64,000 bases of DNA from Plasmodium malariae (Eukaryota > Apicomplexa > Aconoidasida > Haemosporida > Plasmodiidae). How positions within the stretch are numbered: the first letter of the stretch is position 1; each line of letters opens with the position of its first letter. Positions 36,901 through 50,986 of the stretch are shown here, in pieces. A program made the position numbers and the translations under genes. The notes under the pieces are model-generated. The model made no database searches and was not told the origin of the DNA. It worked only from the letters and a program-made list of their open reading frames with translations. The DNA lies in contig NC_041787.1 of NCBI RefSeq assembly GCF_900090045.1, forward strand, positions 2,036,001-2,100,000, given 5' to 3'.

Positions 36901-39900
36901 TAAGGGACGATGCGCAGGCATATACCAATTACTTTTTATACAAATTCGGAGTATTAGGAAAAGCGGAAAAGGAGATAAACTTGAAAATATTAATAAGTTG
37001 TTTTATGTCAAAATATGCGTACGAATATTTAATTATGATAAATCCAAATTTAAAAAAAGAAAACTCGGAAAAATTTATTAACATCGTTTTGCTGTATATG
37101 TTAATAATGAACAGGAAAATGTTTCTACATGAATGTATTAGTAGTGTAATAAACATTCTAAATATATTTAAGGTATACAATTTGAAATTAAAAATTTTAA
37201 AGCAAAAAGAGAAATATATAAAATCAACTACAAGTAGTGATGTTAATTCAGATGTCCTGTTGAACAGATTGATGAATAAACAAGAGAAAATAATAAATAA
37301 AGCTATTAATACAATTCAGTTGGGAACAAAGAATTTGACGCAATTGACCTTAACAGAGAGGCATTATTTCACAATGAGAAGCAAATGCAAAAATCGAAAA
37401 ATAGTTTATAAAAATTTGATGCACGACTCGGATTCGTCCGATGTATCTACGTGCTATTTTTCCAGCGATCAGTATGAAGAGGGAGTGGAACGGTCCAAGC
37501 GAGTGGATCAGGTGGCACAGTTTGAAGGAAAGGAGAGAAATAAAGCGGATGGAAATACAATTGACGAATTGGGTAATTGGGCAAGTAATTTGGGAGAAAA
37601 TTGGGGTATTAGCTGGACGAATGAAGAGGATCAAAAAAATATGACTTCTTCACAATGCAAATTGGCTAATCTTGGAATGGGTGAAGAAGAGCAGAAGAGT
37701 AAAAAAGGAGAATGCTTGATTGAGATAAAAGAAGGAGATGATAATTGTTACTATACTTATGACCCCAGATTACTAATATTTGAATATACGAACAATTTAA
37801 TTATTAGAAAAAAACAAGTAAAGATGATAAAAAAGTTAAAAAGAGATTTTTTAAAAAAGAAAAAGCAATACTGTTATCAAATAATAATGGGAGGAGGTAA
37901 GACGACTGTATTATCTCCTCTATATTTTTTAATTTTTTCTAACTACTTTTTAATATTTAATATGTGTCCACAGCCGTTAATACACTTTACAATAAATACA
38001 TTTCGCTCAAGATTTTCATCAATCATAAGAAAGAATATATTTTATTTTAATTTTAGTCGTTATAATAATATTACAACAGATTTGTACATAAGTTTATGTA
38101 GTGCATTAGAAAATAAGTACATATTAGTGACTAGTCCAACATGCATAAAATCCTTATTTTTAAAATTGGTTAATACTATTCAGGAGTTGAATAATATTAA
38201 AACATTTGATATCATAAAGCAAAAAGCAAAAACGCATATCACGGACGCATTGACAAAATTTTTGGGTTTCCAAAATGAAGATCATTCTATTAGTGTATCG
38301 AATGTAGCAAATTTGACAAATGTGGCGAATTTAGGAAATGTAGGTAGTATGACTAATATGACTAGTGTAGCTAATGTAGTGTCCTTTAGAAACACAAACA
38401 GAAATATATCTACTCAAGGAGCGAGCAGTGGATATGGTTCATCATCAATGGATTATAATATGTTGAAAAAACAACTTGATTTGTCAGTAAGAATATTCGA
38501 TATATTAAATAAAAGTATATTATTAATAGACGAAATTGACAATGTGTTACATCCTTTAAAAAGCGAGCTACATTGGCCATATGGTATAAATAGAGATATA
38601 GATTTAGTTAACGTTGTTAGGAATTTTACCGATGTATTTATGAATAACCCATATTTAAAATTTTTATATGACAAGAAAAATGATGACGTCGATATAAAGA
38701 ATATCAAAATATCAGTTGTAAACCGAAATCAAGTTAGGAGCAATTTGGCTGCCCATATTAAGCAGTTAAAGGAGGTGGAGACAAAAAGAAATATTTCAAA
38801 CCGGGTAAATTGCACGCACGATAATAGCGGAAACGATGGGAACAGCTACAATAACTGTGGTAATTTCAACAACATCAATTACAATAGCAGCAATTACAAT
38901 AGCAGCAATTACAATAGCAGCAGTTACAACATCAGCAGTTACAACATCAGCAATTACAATAGCAGCAGTTACAACGCGTATGATGGTAACGCGTTTTCTA
39001 GGGAAAAAGGTAAGAGTAAAAATGTAATGGAAAGTATGAACATCTCATATGGTACACATGCGTACAGGAAAGAAGACAGCAATGATTTGAGTGTAGTTAA
39101 CAATAGTGCTTTAAAAACTGTGGGTAAGTACGGATCTATGAAAATGGTGAACAGCGCAGAAACGAATCATAGCTACTCGCATATCGACTTAAGTCTGTTC
39201 AGGTACAAACTAAGTTGGGTATTAATTGACTTTTTTTTTTATCCTGTGTGTAAGAAATTAACTATACCTATGAATGTTTGTTTTAATACTAATACAGATT
39301 ATATTGAAGAATTACTACTTATTTTTGATAAAGAAGTACAAAAAGGTATAGATAATCATGACATTTCTATAATACCTCATTTTCATATTATTAACTTTAA
39401 TTGGTATAATAACATAATTTGGTTAGTTGCTCGTTATGTGTATTATTTTCTTTTGTCTTATAAAATTACGGGAGTATCCCAAAAAATGGTTGAATCTTAT
39501 TTATGTATTCCTTTATGTATTGGGTATAATGATATATGTGTGAACAATAAGTCGAATAATCAAACGGTTTTAAGTAACTCCACCATTAGACGACTGTTGA
39601 ATATTAAGAAGATAAATGCAAAGTATAGCACTAATAACGACAATTATGCAGTTGATTTAGATAATATGAACATGGGTGAAATGCATATACTCTCTAGTGA
39701 TTATCACTTAAAAATTTTTGAAAAAATTAATGCCATAGAATATGTATTCTGTAAAATGTTAAATCTCTGTCGCTTATATATAAATGGCATATTACCTTTC
39801 GTGTTTTCAAAAATTAATACTGTGCATTATGGTATCTTATCCGCTGAACAAATTAATAAGTGCCAAATAATTATGAGTAAAAGCAGGTATTTTCTAGCTG

Positions 39901-42900
39901 TGCCATATATAGGTAAAGATACCCCTTCCGATATGTCTGAGTACACAAATGTAGATATTGTTGTTTCTTTTACTATATTATCATATAGGTATCAAGGTAT
40001 GAGATATTTTGATTTTATACTCTCCCTCAAAAACATTTTATATAATTACTCTTTGGAAAAAGATTATGAACATATTCAAAGTGAATCAGATGATTCATCT
40101 ATTTGTTCTGAATATTTGAGTGATGAGGAAAGTGTAGCAGGAAGTTACTGTCACCATAAGAAAAAGGAAAACAAAGATATACATAAAAAGAAAAATAAGA
40201 AACATACTAATAATGCACAAACAAATAGTCAAAATAGTATGGATGATGACAGTAGTTATACTAATACAAGTTATGTTAAGGAAAACAGCTCGTATTCTAG
40301 TATTCTAATTAAGAGCGATAAATCATCCAATACATCGGTTAAATGCAGCAGGTTGATACACAAAGAGGGAAAGGCTAACAATGGAGAAAATGAAAAACGA
40401 AATTGTTCTAACAGAGAAGCAAGCGGACATGCTGCATCACATAAGGATAGAGGTAAAAGAAATGGTGCTAAAAAGAATAAACAAGGTGGCCACTTTAATA
40501 GTACTAAAAATAAGAGCATTAAGGAGGGGAAGAAGAATGACAGAAATGATATTAGTGCAAATGGTAGAAGGAAGGTCAGAGGAAAAGACACCAAAAGAAG
40601 GGAAAAAAAGGATATAAAAAACATGTATTATCTATACAAAGAAATAATAGAAACGAGTGGAGCTAAAATTAGAAAAACGAAAAAGGATATAAATAATAAT
40701 AATTTCTTTTTTTATGATAATAACATAAAAAGGAGAACAGAAAATATAAAAAGAAAGTCAGGAAATTATGTAGACACAATTGATAAAATAGATCTGAATG
40801 ATAATGAAACACTGTATGATTTATACAATTTAACACGTAAAAACCCCTTGTTAATTAGCTATTTTTTATTAGGTATAATATTAGAAAAATATATAAAGCA
40901 TACAGAAAAGCAGTTGTCCTCAAATTCTCAGGATTTAACAAATAATGTCTTATTTAAATATGTAATAGGATATAGTGGAACAAGTAATGATATACTACCA
41001 GAAGAAATACATAAATGTAAATATGAAAAGAGAACAATTGGATCGATTATCAACATTTTGAATGACACAAATATTGTGAATTTTATTTTTTTGCCATCCA
41101 AAATTTCCCCTATTCAAATATTAAAAAGTTTGAGTTATTCTAAAATTAAATTTAATAGCCTTATCGATACAGGATATTTAATTAATAATATTTCCCCCAA
41201 AAAAGTAGCATACTATATTTTGCAATTTTTGGATTACATCGATTGTTGCATTTATATTGACAATGGGAAGCATATGTGCATGCTGCCATTGGAAAAGAAA
41301 AAAAGAAAAACTAGGCGTAGAAGAAGAGAGGAAAAAAATGGAAGCAAACACATCTTACACAAGGAAAACCCAAAACGGGAGCATTTGGAAGGGATTACAG
41401 CAATGGAAGAGGTTACACAAGGAGAAATTATCAAGACATCTATTGAAAATGGTGAAGAAAATAGTAAGGCGGATAGAAGTGTAAACAATAGAATAGGGGC
41501 ATGTATAAGGGAACAAAAAGCAAAGAAAAAAAGAAACATGTGGATGAAGAAAAAGTACAACAAACGTAGCAACAACAATAACAGAAACTATTATAACATT
41601 ACGGAAAACAGAGGCAGTAATAACAATAGCGGAGGAAGTGCTGGCATGGAGAATAGTTTCAACATGAACGTGGAAATTATACCTCTACAGGACTGTTATG
41701 TACCGATTAAAAAGAGGTTTATTTATTTTGATCATATAAATACCTTTGGACAAGATATAAAACAGTATGTAAATGCAAACAGTCTAGTTACAGTAAATAT
41801 CGGAAATGACATTTCGTCATTTAGTCAAGGTGTTTTTCGATTGAGGTCTATAGGTATCAATCAGAAAATTTTTTTCTTAATCCCCTTATGCTTAGTTAAA
41901 CTGATGAACATAAATACTAATCTGTTTAAGGATATGATTTTTTCCTCTAAGAAGTGTAATGCAGACGATGCGCGTAGTAGTGAAGTGCCACTTAACGATA
42001 TTTATAGCAAGAATGTTTTTAAAAAATTTAAAAGAGAAAAGAAGAAAATGCTCCAAGCATGCAATAAAAATTACAGTGAGGACAGTCAGACCGAATCGGA
42101 GCACAACATGAGCGATACCATTTTAGTTAGCAGTAGCAATAGAAGCAGCGGGGGCAGTGGAAGCAGTGATTATGAGAGCAGTGGTGATGATAGCAAGGAT
42201 GGTTATAGCAATGGTTGTTACGAGAAAAGAGATAGTTACGATAAAAACAGTTTTAGCATGAATATGAGAAGAAAAGGAAGAAGAGAGGATGGAGATAGAA
42301 GAAGTTACAATTTCATTAATGAGAATGACGAGTGCATGTTGATGATTGATTGTTATAATAGCATTTATTTGGACGAAAATACAAAAGGGGATGTTTTAAA
42401 AGAGTTGACCCATTACTTAATTTTAAATAATATAAATAACAATATAAAACAGAGTGAACTCTTATGTGTACATGGAGTAGTGAATATTATAAAGAAGAAG
42501 AGCATAAAAATGTTAATAGACAATTATATAAATATTGGTGTTTTGAATTATAGGGACTATTTAGATATATTTAACACGAGCATAGATTTTGATATTCAGA
42601 ATCAGGTGCCATCAAAAAGTAGTTCTTTATTATGTATTGTTCAGTTAATAGAAAAATTTCAAAATATTTTTAGTAAAGAAGATGAACTATTTTTACAAGA
42701 TATATTATATCGCTATTTCTGTTTACACTATGATTTTTCAAATAAAACAATTTTTATGTATTTTGATGCATTTTTTCCGCGTAAGGATTTTATGAAAAGT
42801 AATTTCCCCCAAATTATACTAGATTTATTTGAAAAGCTAAAAAAGATAAAAAAGGACAACTCTGTTTTGTCTTTCAAAAAGTGCTACAGAAGTAATTGTA

Positions 42901-45900
42901 ATGATTACAATGGGGAGGATGACAATTCTATAGATAACCATCTGTTCAGTTTAGAAAATGAACAGGAGAAAGAAAAAGAAAAAGAGAAGGAAAAGGAAAA
43001 GGAGAAGGAAAAAGAGAAGGAAAAAGAGAAGGAGAAGGAAAAAGAAGAGGAAAAAATACCTGAAGATCAAAAAAAGAAAAATGTCAAGTATAAAAAAGAT
43101 GAATATAAATTATACAGATGGACAATTGATGATATTAATACTGATTTGTTTGGTGCAAAAAAGGGGAAGAAGCAAGTAAATTATGATAAAAAGGAAGAAA
43201 CGTACAATACTATTTCTTTAATAAATAACAAAGTTACAGAAACGTTTATGAGAATTCGGGATAGTCCTTTATTTATTCCACTGAATAAAATGTGTGTAAA
43301 CGACATATTCTTAAATTTTCCGTCGTATGTATATGTATCTAAAAATTTTATAAACTCGGATGCTATTAATACAAAGAAGGTGAAGAAGGTAAAAAACATT
43401 TTACTTGTAATCGAATGTGCGCACAAGGAAGTTGAAAATATTCGTTTTACGGAAAATAATAATTATGATATATACTCAGAAAAAGAAATTTTAAAAAGTA
43501 TATGGGATATATTACAAGAAAATAATATGGAAGAAATTCTCAACATTTTAGATATCAACCCTTTTAAGTATTCTTACGATTTGACAAAATTGATACTTGA
43601 TTATCTAGAAAAAAATAAAAATAAAAATGCAAGTTTTGTAAATTTTACATTCATATTAAATCAACTTGAATTGTATTTTAGTAGTAAAAATAAAAAGTAT
43701 ATAATTGTAAGTTTGCAAGAAGCAGAAACATTGAGATACTACATTCATAAGAGGTATAGCATGGAAAAGGTAAATAAAGCCCTAGCCGATGATATAGGGG
43801 CTATATGTATGAACCAGCACAAAAGAAGTTTATCTTCAAATAAATGCTACACAACTAACGAAGCTGGAAGTAACACAAATGGTGGAATACAAATGAATAA
43901 CGAATGGAAGCAAACTCGTACAAATGAGAATTGTACAGGAGAAAAGAATAACATGGGTTCAAATGTGTTAAACTCCTTTAATGATAATACATCAAATATC
44001 GGTTTAACAAATGTGGATATGAACTTATTTGACATTTTTGACAAAAAGGGGGATAGCAACATAGGGGCAGATGGTAACCTAAACAGCGAGAAAATTGAAG
44101 AGAGTTGTAATAATATGAAGGACTACATATCACATGATGTATCTATAACAGATGGATGGGGATTAAACAACAATCTTTCGAGCATATCGTTGGAGGATAA
44201 GGATAATGTGGATGGTGTTAGTGGTAACAATGGAGGCAATAGTATCAGTAGTGCTAATTATGCTAACAGTACGAATGATAATTTAATCTTCGAAGATATG
44301 GAAATTCAAAATAAAAAGAAGAACTCTTCTAACATAGTAGCAATGAATAGCAGTAGTAAACAGGTTATTGGTAGAACACACAATTTGGAACTGTTGGATA
44401 TATATGAAAAGGAAAAAATGAGGACGCGAAAAACAGAAGAGAAAAATTTATTTTCAGATGTACATATAAATATATACAATTACCATTTTTGGTTTACGCC
44501 TATTGAAATTACAGACAAAAATAATTTGAGAAAATATTTATCAAGACAGGTACAAATAGTTTATAGTGTGTGTAAGTTTTTTAACTCGGATAGAAAATTT
44601 ATAGATGCTCATGTTAACTTACTATTACAGTATTTAAATTTTAATTCTCCAAAACATCGATTTAATTATTTTAATGAGTTATATTTATTAAGAAGAATGA
44701 TGAAAGAAAATTTAAATAAAAGCTATAGTTACAAGAGTTTAGAAAAACATGTGCTTATTCCTAAAAATGTAGAACTAGAAATTGCCGAAAAAAAATTATT
44801 CGAAGGAAATGGGGATATATATGCGTTTAAAATTATGCAACAAAAAGTGAGACAAAGCTTAAAAAAGAAACAGTTAACGTTGCAAGAAATTTTCGATAAA
44901 GATATAGATTACACATGTAGTAGGGAAGATATAAAAATTTTATTTGACTTTTTAAATATACATGATAATAATTCAGTTAATGTTCTCTTTGATATATTAG
45001 GATCAAATGTATCTCTTCAAGATTTATGTTTTTCACTTAATCCAACAGAAAATATGAAAAAATCGGATTTCCAGAAAGATCTATATGTAGATGAAAAAGC
45101 AAGATATGATGAGGATTTCATAAAAGAAGTGGATATGTGTTTAAAAAATTTTAAATTCTCCTTAACAGATCATACTTATTTTAAGCTGATATGGTCAGGT
45201 AAAATTTCCAATCAGAGAATTGTACAAGATATTGCTCTAGATAATAAAAAGGAGACGATTTTAATGAGTAATGAAAAGGTTCCTTATACAGAGAAATACG
45301 ATGATAATGGTATCAGTACCCATGAAAAGGATTTTTATAAAAACTCATCAACGAACGATTTGCTGAGCGATATATTTGGATTTAGCAAAATTCACAATAA
45401 TAACAACAATATTATCAGCATTAATAATAATGCTTATGTTAACAGCGTCAATAGTTGCAGTATCAATGGTAGCAATGTCAATGGAAGCAGTATCCATATA
45501 GGTAATAGTAAATATGAGCAGCAAGAGTTAGATGGAAACATGAAATATATTGTAAATAATTCTGAACAGTTTTATATATACGAGGCAGAAAACACGGATC
45601 CAAAGGACAGAGGAATGATGAGTAAAAATAAACACAAAATACTTTTTGGTCATTATGCATCAAATAAGGCAATGGATAATACTTTTCCAATACTTGAAAT
45701 GACAGATGTATCTATAAACAGTATGTATACAAGTGCATCTGCTAAAGAAGTTTTAAATTTATTCTTCCCTCATCCAAAAAAATATCTACTATTATGGCAT
45801 GAAGATTATTCTATAAAAAATGTAGAGGAGTGCCTTCATATATGGAAACCAGTTCTCTCGTCTGCTCATTTTTCAAGTACAGTATTCCTAGGGTTTATTA

Positions 45901-46481
45901 CAACCGTCGGGCCTCAACAACCCCCTTTAAACAAAATTAGAGCAGTTCCAAAATCTCTAGTTAAAAATGTTCAAAACAAGAAATATGCTACCTTCTATTC
46001 TGACAATAGTTTTTCGATTGACAACTCCGGGGTGTTCAGTTCGTTGAACATTCACTTTTTCAGTAATAAGAAAGATTGAAAAATGTTAAGAATAAGAAGC
46101 TTGTACCCATCTCTGTGATAGTCGTTATTGTTTTGTTATTGTTATTGCGGTAGTATTAGTGGCAGTAGCAGTTGTGGCTGTTGTTACTTATATTTTATTT
46201 TTTTTCGTACAAGTATGCTTTGTATCTCTTTGCAAAAATGTTTCTCCATGTTGTCCTCATTTTTTTTTTTTTTTTTCTACACCTCATTTTTAGACGGATT
46301 GGACAACAAAAATTATGAAGAATTTCTATTTAGGAATTTCTCTTTAGACATTGTTGTCAAAATGAAAAAAATAAAATCAGTGAATGAAGATATCTTTAAT
46401 TTATGGGGAGACGAGAAACAAGATTTTAGTGAAGAGGATGAGCCATCTTCTGAGTGGGAAGTAATACCTCGAAGCTTTTAA
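24996..46481 (+). CDS. giant P-loop ATPase, DUF3638/DUF3645-like
   Basis: About 7,084 residues in two exons, 24996-46062 and 46294-46481. The first ATG is at 24996; the open frame begins at a TTG 12 nt earlier. The continuous frame would stop at 46079, but a GTAATA donor at 46063 joins in phase to an exon reading NGLDNKNYEEF and ending SSEWEVIPRSF. Core motifs are a Walker A, IIMGGGKTTVLSP (residues about 4296-4308), a Walker B-like ILLIDEIDNVLHP (DEID 4512-4515) and a later YSGTSND (about 5325). This order matches the eukaryotic DUF3638/DUF3645 family, whose core is SF2/SecA-like. Family function is unknown. Large Asn/Ser/Lys-rich insertions split the conserved parts, including NYNSS repeats (nt 38877-38975), Lys/Glu repeats (nt 42958-43065) and SHNYSHNYS-type tracts (nt 26750-26830). 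Long antisense open frames are shadows. Confidence 0.85.
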
Positions 46482-46581
46482 AATTTTACCTACCACTAAC
46501 TTCGTTATTCAGATGAGCATTAATTCTTTTTGTTCAATTCTGCTTCATTATAAAATCATTAATAATATGCATTGTTCACGG

Positions 46582-46639
<58 letters not shown>

Positions 46640-47016
46640 TACTTAAATATGTGTATGCATTATATATTTACATATTATTATACCTCCTTTTTGTCATTCC
46701 ATATGCATAATTTTTTTTTTTTTTTTTGTTTCGTCTAAGCATAAAAGAAGGATGTGTGCAACTGTTATTTATGATTAATACAGTTCAGTAATAACTTTTT
46801 CGTTATTTATGTTATCACATTTACATATATTTTTTTGTTTATATAATATTTTTAAATAAACTACGACGTTTTAAAATTTTTCAAAATCATTCCTCTTCTA
46901 TATTTACATTAGCTAGTAAGAAAGGGGGAAGAAGAAAAATTAAACGTATCATATAGTGCATTTTTTTTTCTCCCTCTTTTTCTTTACCATTTTTTGAGAA
47001 ATATATAAACATATAC

Positions 47017-47063
<47 letters not shown>

Positions 47064-47227
47064 CATACACGTATACAGTATAAAAAATTTTCACTTTGAA
47101 AACTAGTTGGACGTGGATGTTCTCTTGAACTGTAGAAGTTTTAATTGTGTATCCATTAAAAGGGTTAACAACTATGCAAGTAAATGCATAATATCATTTG
47201 TTATTTATTAAAAAGGAGAAAGGAAAA

Positions 47228-47258
<31 letters not shown>

Positions 47259-47329
47259 TGTAAATACACGCACTATATGCCTGTGTCTGATGGGGAATAA
47301 TATTTATTATTAAGATATATAATTTTTTG
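46482..47329. other. convergent intergenic
   Basis: Between the giant gene and RPS8. It holds (TA)n arrays at about 46585-46635, 47022-47060 and 47237-47258, and poly-T tracts. A GC-richer patch at about 47100-47160 shows short open frames on both strands, but no gene can be assembled. It probably includes the RPS8 3' UTR. Confidence 0.6.
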
Positions 47330-48496
47330 TTAGTTTCTTTTTTTCTTGTCCATTTTACGCTTATAAAATAACAATTCATCTCCTTCAATTATATATCCAT
47401 CAGCTTTACCACACTGACCTGGTCTGCTACTAATACATGCTAAAACTCTTCCTTGCTTAAATTGTTCAAGTAATGCTGGATCTATTTGCTTTGATTTTCC
47501 TATTTTTTTAATTACTGAATATGATTTTGTTTTTTCGTCTTTTTTTTCGTTATTATTTTCTTCATTCTCTTCAGTATCAGCTTTATTCTCCTCTTTAATA
47601 TCTTCGTCAGATCTTACCTTCTTCTTCTTTCCAAGTGTAACACCAAATGTATTTTCGTACCTACATCAAATATAAGTGTTCATAAATATAATGCATACAT
47701 ACGTACATACATACGTACATACATACGTACATACATACATACATACATATATATATATATAAATACGCTTCCATGCACAACAATATTTTACGTACACCTT
47801 TTTTCATTAACAGTTATCAAGTTAATATTTTAAATTATTTAATACAATCGTTCCCATTTTTTCAGATAAGTGAAATATATTGAAATCGCATGCTTTCACA
47901 TTTCATTATTCTATTATTATTTATTGTGGAGGTAATAACAACCAAATAAACATTTTATTTGGTCAACATTTTTTTAAGATATTTCAACAGTGTATATTTT
48001 TATCATCATTTATGAAGAAAAAAAAAAATGAATATGCATAAGATTATAACGCAAATGTGCAGTTATTCTATTCCATATTTTAATTTCTTCTATATCTCTC
48101 TCTCTTTACATTTCTCCCTCTTTTCTTTTTTTTTCCTAAATTATGCAAATGTTTTCATTACCAAGTCGTAAAAGGATGAGAATCTATCAAAACAATACAA
48201 TTTTTTACTAATGTTTTTGTTCTGACAAGTTCATTATTTGATGCATTATAAACAACATCAATAATTCTAGTTATTTTGGATATTCCGAAGCTAGACCAAG
48301 AAAAACTACCAGAATCCAACTTAATTGCACGAAATTTGTAATTCCTTCCTCTTCCTCTAACAACATGAACTTGTCTACTGCCTAACTTGGTATTTGATGG
48401 TGGTCTACCTAATTCATATTTTCTCTTTTTTTTGTGAATTTTTTTTTTCCCACCAGTTAAGCGAAGTTTATGTCGACCATCTCTGCTAATACCCAT
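47330..48496 (-). CDS. RPS8: 40S ribosomal protein S8 (eS8)
   Basis: Two coding exons, 48496-48162 and 47660-47330, giving 221 residues. Exon 1 begins [19 protein letters not shown] and continues [19 protein letters not shown], the hallmark of eS8, then runs to SHPFTTW. The donor is GTAATG and the acceptor GATGTAG. Exon 2 reads [14 protein letters not shown] and ends with the conserved [15 protein letters not shown] block and a [10 protein letters not shown] tail. An acidic insertion of about 35 residues rich in Glu/Asn follows the junction. A CCCTTCAG acceptor sits exactly before the ATG, so at least one 5' UTR intron is likely, with the UTR exon upstream among the (TA)n arrays. Role: structural protein of the small ribosomal subunit. 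Length fits other Plasmodium eS8 proteins. Confidence 0.97.
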
Positions 48497-48542
48497 CTGA
48501 AGGGGGAAAAAAATACATATATGTATGCATGTGGGTGGATAC

Positions 48543-48601
<59 letters not shown>

Positions 48602-49138
48602 TAATGCTAATATACTTTACATTAACATGTAATATATATATTTCATTTATTGCGAACAAGTCATATAAATTCATATGCACATAATTCTCTTAAAATGACA
48701 AGCGAACATGATTTTTCCGTTTTTCTGTTACACTTAAAAGTATATATATATATATATATATATTTATTTATTTACTATTTCTGTTCATATGTACGTACGT
48801 ATGTATAAACATATATAAAATAACTAGGCACATTTTCGTTCATGTACAAATGCATATATGTTATGGTACATTTATATTCAAAGTATGTTTTTTACAAGTA
48901 TATGCAAAAATTTACGCTTTATTTTTGAATTATAAGGGCGGTTAAAAAAAATAAGCATTAATTTTGCAATCATATATTGTATGTAAACAACAGATAAACG
49001 AACAGTCACAGAACTATTTGCAGATAAGTAGAAAAGAACAAAACATTATATAAGAAATAACTTGAATAAATGTTAAATAACACGTATAATGCTTCATACA
49101 TATGTGCATACATACGTATGAATATATATACGAGAGTA

Positions 49139-49186
<48 letters not shown>

Positions 49187-49830
49187 AATATACTATTCGA
49201 ATATATACATATATACAACAATAAATAAATTTTACTGAAATTTAACTCTCTATTATATTATACTCTCATTTTATATATATAAATTTTACGTATATTTTAT
49301 AATCATATATTTTTCTTATTACCTTATAAAAAGTTAAAAGGTGTAACTAAAATTTTTGTATTTTAAATTAATAATCTTTTTTAAAATTCGTTCAAAATGT
49401 GAAATAAAATAATTTCATAATTTTAAAAAAGAACTGAATTTTTTAAATATTTTAGAAAAAACAAATAAATTATACTTTTTTTTTTTTTTCAAATGATGTA
49501 AAATCATATGTAATATAATTTATGTTTATACAATTATTGTATCCTACTTATGTATGTATATATATATATATATATACATATATGTGATAAAATTTATTTT
49601 TAAGTAAAAAAAAAAAAACAAAAAACAAAAAAGGTGTATAAAATATATAATTTTGTACACTCAAGAAATAATTACAAACGTAAATTATGTATATGTATAC
49701 ACATAATACGTATGTTTTAAATATAGAGCTATTATATAAAATTACAAGAGGGTAATGCACTTTTTTAATTTAAGTATTTTACTCACATTTATTATACTCT
49801 TTTGGCAAAGTTGTTCTTATTTCGTTTTGC
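48497..49830. other. RPS8 5' region, (TA)n-rich
   Basis: Contains the presumed 5' UTR intron and promoter of RPS8. Long (TA)n arrays lie at about 48550-48598, 48742-48762 and 49141-49183. TTTTAAAAAA-type stretches lie at 49330-49460. No coding region is supported. Confidence 0.55.
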
Positions 49831-49989
49831 TTATAATAATTGATATAATATATTATGACTACTATGCTTGCATTTTTGCAAGTTCTTCAAGCAGTGCGTT
49901 ACTAAAAGTGATAATAAGAGCAGTAGTAACCTGAGGGGGTTAAAGACTGATGACAGCCTATAAGGAGCAATTACGAATATTATGTTCAT
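49831..49989 (-). CDS. possible 52-residue membrane peptide
   Basis: ATG-initiated open frame on the minus strand that is GC-richer than its flanks. It begins MNIIFVIAPYRLSSVFNP, has a Leu-rich hydrophobic segment at about residues 19-31, and ends with a basic Cys/His-containing tail. A possible internal donor (CAG|GTTACT) could make it one exon of a larger gene. The same DNA has two small inverted repeats (CTTGCA/TGCAAG and GTTACTA/TAGTAAC), so a structured RNA is the main alternative. No family is recognised. Confidence 0.35.
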   Translation of the reverse strand: MNIIFVIAPYRLSSVFNPLRLLLLLLSLLVTHCLKNLQKCKHSSHNILYQLL

Positions 49990-50387
49990 ACAAATATATA
50001 TATTATGGGAATATATAATATACTTATATCATATATACCTACCAATTCATATTTTTTTTTAAAAATAATAAGTGTTATTGCAGAATACTTAAAATTTTTA
50101 ACAGGCTCATTTAAAATGGGCTACAAAAAATAAAGTAGGAGTGAACTTGTTAAATTTTTTACGTAATAAGATCCACACAGAGATTTTTCCTTATTACATT
50201 TTTTACTAATTTTCATTGTACTTTGTTGTAAATCGTTCATTAGATATACAACAAAGTATATAATATATATATATATTATAGAAATAGCAGATTTGTGGGG
50301 TATAAAAAAACATTGGAAAAGTTAAAAGAAATTGTATTGCATATATATACATACATACATATATACATACATATATATATTCTGATG

Positions 50388-50618
50388 TCAAAAAGTAGCT
50401 GCAAAATGTAGCAATTTTGAATAATAATATTTTTTAACATGTTTATTTTGCATGTTTAAATTGAGAATAATATGCCTAAGTGCTGAGGGGTTTTTTTCTT
50501 TTAATTCAGCAGTTTCATCAACATGAGCATAAAAATGTAATAAGGAAATGGGTGTATCTAATGTTCCATTAAATATGCTTTTTATCGAATTTTTTGGCAA
50601 TTCATTTTTTTTGATCAT
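50388..50618 (-). CDS. small conserved-looking protein, 76 residues
   Basis: Complete single-exon frame with an ATG at 50618 and a stop at 50388. The composition is balanced (KSIFNGTLDTPISLLHFYAH, then HVDETAELKEKNPSALRH), with no homopolymers and no signal peptide or membrane segment. The C-terminal third is basic. This is unlikely to be a chance frame in such AT-rich DNA. No family is recognised. It lies head-to-tail behind the 241-residue gene at 50987-51712, about 370 bp apart, on the same strand. Confidence 0.65.
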   Translation of the reverse strand: MIKKNELPKNSIKSIFNGTLDTPISLLHFYAHVDETAELKEKNPSALRHIILNLNMQNKHVKKYYYSKLLHFAATF

Positions 50619-50986
50619 ACATAATATATACTGATAATACTATATGTACGTATGTGGGTATGTATATATATATATGTATATATAACTGATGGTACGAATA
50701 AGGATATGTTTAATAACAAATTAAAGTATATTAAAAAAAAATATATAAAAATATGTTAAGGGTCTTATAAGTTTGTATAGGAAAAAAAAAACAAAGTGGA
50801 CACTATCATTCTTTATATTGATAAAATATACAAATACATTGTGCATTTTGGAAATGGTGTAATGTATACATGTATTTACATAAATAGTGTACACATGGAG
50901 CACAATTTGCGTCTAAAGGGGAAAATATATAAATTAAAAAAAAAAAAAAATTCAGTTAAAAAATATTTTAATTCCTGAAAAATCTC

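Noticed and set aside
46128..46293. Upstream part of the 117-codon frame ending at 46481
   Set aside because: It is intron sequence (Cys/Tyr/Phe-rich, poly-T); the coding part begins after the acceptor at 46293.
47100..47160. Short coding-like frames on both strands near the RPS8 3' end
   Set aside because: No start, donor or acceptor set gives a gene; most likely 3' UTR.
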